From Micromonospora sp. C95 (GTDB lineage: Bacteria > Actinomycetota > Actinomycetes > Mycobacteriales > Micromonosporaceae), in the NCBI RefSeq assembly GCF_018070465.1, contig NZ_JAGPXT010000031.1, forward strand, positions 1-63,182: a DNA stretch of 63,182 bases, written 5' to 3'. This document shows positions 60,347 through 63,182 of the stretch, in pieces; within the stretch, counting starts at the first letter, position 1, and every line of letters starts with the position of its first letter. Both the position numbers and the translations under genes were made by a program. The notes beneath the pieces were generated by a model. That model was given only the letters and a program-made list of their open reading frames with translations, ran no database searches and was not told where the DNA came from.

Positions 60347-62949
60347 ACGCGGCGTCCACCGAGAACAGCACGCCCGTCGCGGGCCCGATGGATCGGGAAC
60401 TGCGCGCCGCCATCGGGCGGATCGCCCGGGTGCCCCAACTCCTGGTCGCCTGCGACTACGACGGCACGCTGGCGCCGATCGTGGAGGACCCGAGCAAGGC
60501 CGTACCGCTGCCGGAGTCGGTGGCGGCGGTGCGGGCCCTGGCGGCGCTGCCGCAGACCACCGTGGCGGTCGTCTCCGGTCGCGCGCTGCGTGACCTGGCC
60601 GCCCTTTCCCGGCTGCCGAGCGAGGTCCACCTGGTCGGCAGTCACGGCTCCGAATTCGACATCGGCTTCGTCGAGCGGCTCTCCCCCGAGCTGATCGCCG
60701 TACGAACCCGGCTGCGCGACGCCCTGCGGGACATCGCCGCGGCCCACCCCGGTGTCCGACTGGAACGCAAGCCGGCGAGTGTCGCCGTACACACCCGTGG
60801 GGTTGATCCCCAGGTCGCCGCCGCCACCATCGACGCGGTCCGCAACGGCCCGGCGACCTGGCCGGACGTCACCGTGACCCAGGGCAAGGAGGTCATCGAG
60901 CTCTCCGTCGTGGCCACCCACAAGGGCACCGCCGTCGACCAGCTGCGCACCCAGCTCTCGGCGAGTGCGGTGCTCTTCATCGGCGACGACGTGACCGACG
61001 AGAACGCCTTCGGCAACCTGCACGGCCCGGACGTGGGCATCAAGATCGGCCCGGGTGAGACGAAGGCCGGTTACCGGGTGGCCGAGCCGATCGAGGCAGC
61101 CCGAGCGCTCGGGCTGCTGCTGGAGACCCGACGGCACTGGCTGTTCGGTGAACGGGCGGTGCCGATCGAGCGTCACTCCATGCTGGCCAACGGTCGGACG
61201 GTCGCGCTGCTCACGCCGGACGCCAAGGTGAGCTGGCTGTGTAACCCCAAGCCCGACTCGGCGGCGATCTTCGCGGATCTGGTCGGTGGCAGTCCGGCCG
61301 GGCATTTCAGCGTCGCACCCGAGCGCGGCGGCATTCCGCTGGGCCAGCGCTACCGCTCCGGCACGATGACCGTGGAGACTCGCTGGTCCGGTCTCACCGT
61401 CACCGACTGGCTCGACAAGCCGGACCCCAAGGCCACGCCGGACGGCCCGGCGATCATCTCCGGTGACTCGACCCTGATCCGGGTACTCACCGGCACCGGT
61501 CGGGTCCGGGTCGAGTTCGCGCCCCGGCCGGAGTTCGCCCAGGTCGCCGTCCAGCTCCAGCCGCTCGGGGACGGCCTGCTGGTGCTCGGTTCCAACGAAC
61601 CGGTCGCGCTCTACTCCCCCGGGGTGCAGTGGGAGGTCGGCAACGACGGCGGGTACGAGACCGCCAAGGCGGTGGTGGACCTCGCCGCGCTCGGCGGCCA
61701 GGTGGTGCTGGAGCTGCGTTTCGGTACGCACAGCCTGGAACACCACCGGCTGCCCATCCACGAGCGGCAGGCCGCGGCCGAGCGGCCCTGGAAGGACTGG
61801 GTGGCCTCGCTGCGGCTGCCGACCACCGCCCGGGACCTGGTCGCCCGCAGCGCACTGACCCTGCGCGCCCTCTGCCACGAGGCCACCGGCTCGATCCTGG
61901 CGGCGGCGACCACCTCGCTGCCGGAGGAGCTGGGCGGGGTCCGTAACTGGGACTACCGCTACTGCTGGCTGCGGGATGCCGCGATGACCGCCCGAGCCCT
62001 TGTCGACCTGGGCTCGATCACCGAGGCCGAGGCGTTCCTGCGCTGGGTGGACGGCTGTGTGGAGCGCACCGGCGGGCACCCCGAACGGCTGCACCCGCTC
62101 TACACGGTCGACGGCTTCGAACTGGGTGCCGAGGCGGTCATCGACACCCTGCCCGGCTACGCCGGATCCCGCCCGGTACGCGTCGGCAACCTCGCCAACC
62201 ACCAGCTCCAACTCGACGTCTTCGGCCCGATCGCCGACCTGATCGCCGCCACCGCCGACGTGCGCGGCTCGGTACGCGCCGAGGAGTGGCGGGTGCTGGA
62301 GAACATGGTCGAGGCGGTCCGCCGTCGCTGGCACGAGCCGGACCACGGCATCTGGGAGGCCCGCCTACCACCCCGGCACCACGTCTTCTCGAAGGTCATG
62401 TGCTGGATGACCGTCGACCGGGCGCTGCACGTGATGCGTCAGCACGGCGGCGAGGACCGCCCGGAGTGGGTGGAACTACGCGACCGGATCGGCGCCAACG
62501 TGCTCGAGTACGGCTGGCACGAGCACGCCGAGGCGTACAGCGTCGCGTACGGCGACGAGGACATGGACGCCTCGTCGCTGTGGATCGGCATCTCCGGACT
62601 GCTGGCCGGCGACGATCCCCGCTTTCTCTCCACCGTGCTGAAGATCGAGGCGGATCTGCGCAGCGGTCCGGTCGTCTACCGCTACCACTGGGACGACGGC
62701 CTGCCCGGTCGCGAGGGCGGCTTCCACATCTGCACGGCGTGGCTGATCGAGGCGTACCTGCGTACCGGCCGGCGGACCGACGCCGAGGAACTGTTCCTAC
62801 AGATGATCGACACGGCGGGTCCGACCGGCTTGCTGCCCGAGCAGTACGACCCGCTGGCCGAGCGCGGCCTGGGCAACCACCCGCAGGCGTACAGCCACCT
62901 CGGCGTGGTCCGCTGCGCGCTGCTGCTCGACAACATGCTCAAGCAGTAG
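60343..62949 (+). CDS. otsB: Trehalose-6-phosphate phosphatase fused to a GH15 domain
   Basis: 868 residues. The N-terminal ~250 residues are a HAD phosphatase: VACDYDGTLAPIVED, VVSGRALRDL, SHGSEF, and FIGDDVTDENAF. From ~270 on is a glycoside hydrolase 15 domain (ERHSMLANGRTVALLTPDA, NWDYRYCWLRDAAMTARAL and HICTAWLIEAYLRTGR). GH15 enzymes include glucoamylase and, in mycobacteria, a trehalase. The phosphatase makes trehalose and the GH15 part may hydrolyse it or a related glucan. GTG 60343 is coupled to otsA. Confidence 0.92.
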   Translation: MNAASTENSTPVAGPMDRELRAAIGRIARVPQLLVACDYDGTLAPIVEDPSKAVPLPESVAAVRALAALPQTTVAVVSGRALRDLAALSRLPSEVHLVGSHGSEFDIGFVERLSPELIAVRTRLRDALRDIAAAHPGVRLERKPASVAVHTRGVDPQVAAATIDAVRNGPATWPDVTVTQGKEVIELSVVATHKGTAVDQLRTQLSASAVLFIGDDVTDENAFGNLHGPDVGIKIGPGETKAGYRVAEPIEAARALGLLLETRRHWLFGERAVPIERHSMLANGRTVALLTPDAKVSWLCNPKPDSAAIFADLVGGSPAGHFSVAPERGGIPLGQRYRSGTMTVETRWSGLTVTDWLDKPDPKATPDGPAIISGDSTLIRVLTGTGRVRVEFAPRPEFAQVAVQLQPLGDGLLVLGSNEPVALYSPGVQWEVGNDGGYETAKAVVDLAALGGQVVLELRFGTHSLEHHRLPIHERQAAAERPWKDWVASLRLPTTARDLVARSALTLRALCHEATGSILAAATTSLPEELGGVRNWDYRYCWLRDAAMTARALVDLGSITEAEAFLRWVDGCVERTGGHPERLHPLYTVDGFELGAEAVIDTLPGYAGSRPVRVGNLANHQLQLDVFGPIADLIAATADVRGSVRAEEWRVLENMVEAVRRRWHEPDHGIWEARLPPRHHVFSKVMCWMTVDRALHVMRQHGGEDRPEWVELRDRIGANVLEYGWHEHAEAYSVAYGDEDMDASSLWIGISGLLAGDDPRFLSTVLKIEADLRSGPVVYRYHWDDGLPGREGGFHICTAWLIEAYLRTGRRTDAEELFLQMIDTAGPTGLLPEQYDPLAERGLGNHPQAYSHLGVVRCALLLDNMLKQ

Positions 62950-62963
62950 CGACCCCTGCACCA

Positions 62964-62993
62964 AGCGGCCGGAGACCCCCGTCTCCGGCCGCT
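62964..62993 (+). terminator. Terminator after otsB-GH15
   Basis: A perfect 13-bp stem (62964-62976 with 62981-62993) and a 4-nt loop (CCCC), 14 nt after the stop. Confidence 0.8.
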
Positions 62994-63038
62994 CCTGCTC
63001 CCACCCGCCCCACCTCTCACCCCCCGGAGCCTCCCCCG

Positions 63039-63098
63039 TTGATCATGAGGTTGGCGGCGTTTCTGATCTCCAGGACTGCCGCTGACCTCATGGTCGAC
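63039..63098. repeat. Imperfect palindrome of the TGATCATGAGGT type
   Basis: 63039-63059 and the reverse complement of 63078-63098 agree at 17 of 21 positions (GTTGATCATGAGGTTGGCGG versus GTCGACCATGAGGTCAGCGG). A degenerate relative, CAACTGCATGATCGGCG, occurs at about 27959-27975. These look like members of a dispersed REP-like family. Confidence 0.5.
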
Positions 63099-63131
63099 AC
63101 TGTGCTGTCGTCGGGCGTGGGGCGTTGTTGG

Positions 63132-63182
63132 GGGTGTGGCCCGCCGTGCCCGGCTCCGGGCGGTCAGGCTTGATCCCTGCGC
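63132..63182. repeat. Palindromic element, copy C, cut by the window end
   Basis: The 28-nt loop (63154-63181) is identical to that of copies A and B. The preceding 22 nt (63132-63153) would be the left arm. Only the first base of the right arm (C at 63182) is in the window, and it pairs as expected with G63153. Confidence 0.7.

Overview
The window is high-GC actinobacterial chromosome. Frequent GTG starts, purine-rich ribosome binding sites and overlapping ATGA/GTGA gene junctions are seen throughout. The gene content and the interspersed palindromes point to the Micromonosporaceae (Micromonospora/Salinispora type); this placement is inference. The chromosomal backbone follows the order I recall for Mycobacterium tuberculosis Rv2457c-Rv2477c: clpX, clpP2, clpP1, tig, rpiB, the Rv2466c DsbA-like protein, pepN, a DUF5130 protein, an HNH protein, glbO, Rv2474c/Rv2475c-like genes and an ABC-F ATPase. 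Lineage-specific blocks are inserted between these conserved genes.

Layout. 1-1065: the 5' end of a 16S rRNA gene on the minus strand, its leader, three candidate tandem promoters and a small membrane ORF. 1070-6270: a nitrilase-family enzyme, the Clp protease genes and trigger factor, all minus. 6428-6845: tRNA-Pro and tRNA-Gly. 6801-20620: a 13.8-kb actinomycete integrative and conjugative element (AICE) inserted in the 3' end of tRNA-Gly, bounded by exact 47-bp repeats. It carries int, xis, an HUH replication initiator, an SpdB-like protein, an FtsK-like DNA translocase, a GntR regulator, a string of small proteins, an XRE regulator and a Pif-like NUDIX protein. Its cargo is a DUF262-HNH protein of lower GC and a protein with a capsid-protease-like N-terminus. 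20729-37817: a glyoxalase-fold protein, small unknowns, a hydrolase remnant, a desaturase beside a two-component pair (DesKR-like layout), an Eis-like acetyltransferase, rpiB, a DUF1015 protein, a mycothiol-type DsbA protein, pepN, Uma2, a CtaJ-like protein, an amidase and vapBC. 37846-49325: an 11-gene tryptophan/kynurenine catabolic cluster with a divergent Lrp/AsnC regulator. 49398-58603: a secreted protein and class F sortase, HNH, MscS, an MFS transporter, truncated haemoglobin, a YbjN-like protein, a thioesterase and an EttA-like ABC-F protein. 58946-62949: otsA followed by an otsB-GH15 fusion.

How the genes work together. The kyn cluster encodes nearly every step from tryptophan through kynurenine, 3-hydroxyanthranilate and meta-cleavage to pyruvate and acetyl-CoA. 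The one step with no gene here is kynurenine formamidase. ClpP1, ClpP2 and ClpX form one proteolytic machine, with trigger factor encoded upstream. The OtsA and OtsB-GH15 proteins couple trehalose-6-phosphate synthesis, dephosphorylation and possibly trehalose turnover. Within the AICE, Int/Xis excise, Rep replicates, Tra with Spd transfers, and GntR/XRE/NUDIX probably regulate and give immunity.

The two most unusual signals are these. First, a family of palindromes at 40093-40166 and 50809-50880, plus a cut copy at 63132-63182, has an identical 28-nt loop, and all four stem differences between the two complete copies are compensatory. Second, the AICE cargo pairs a DUF262-HNH protein with a capsid-protease-like fusion protein.
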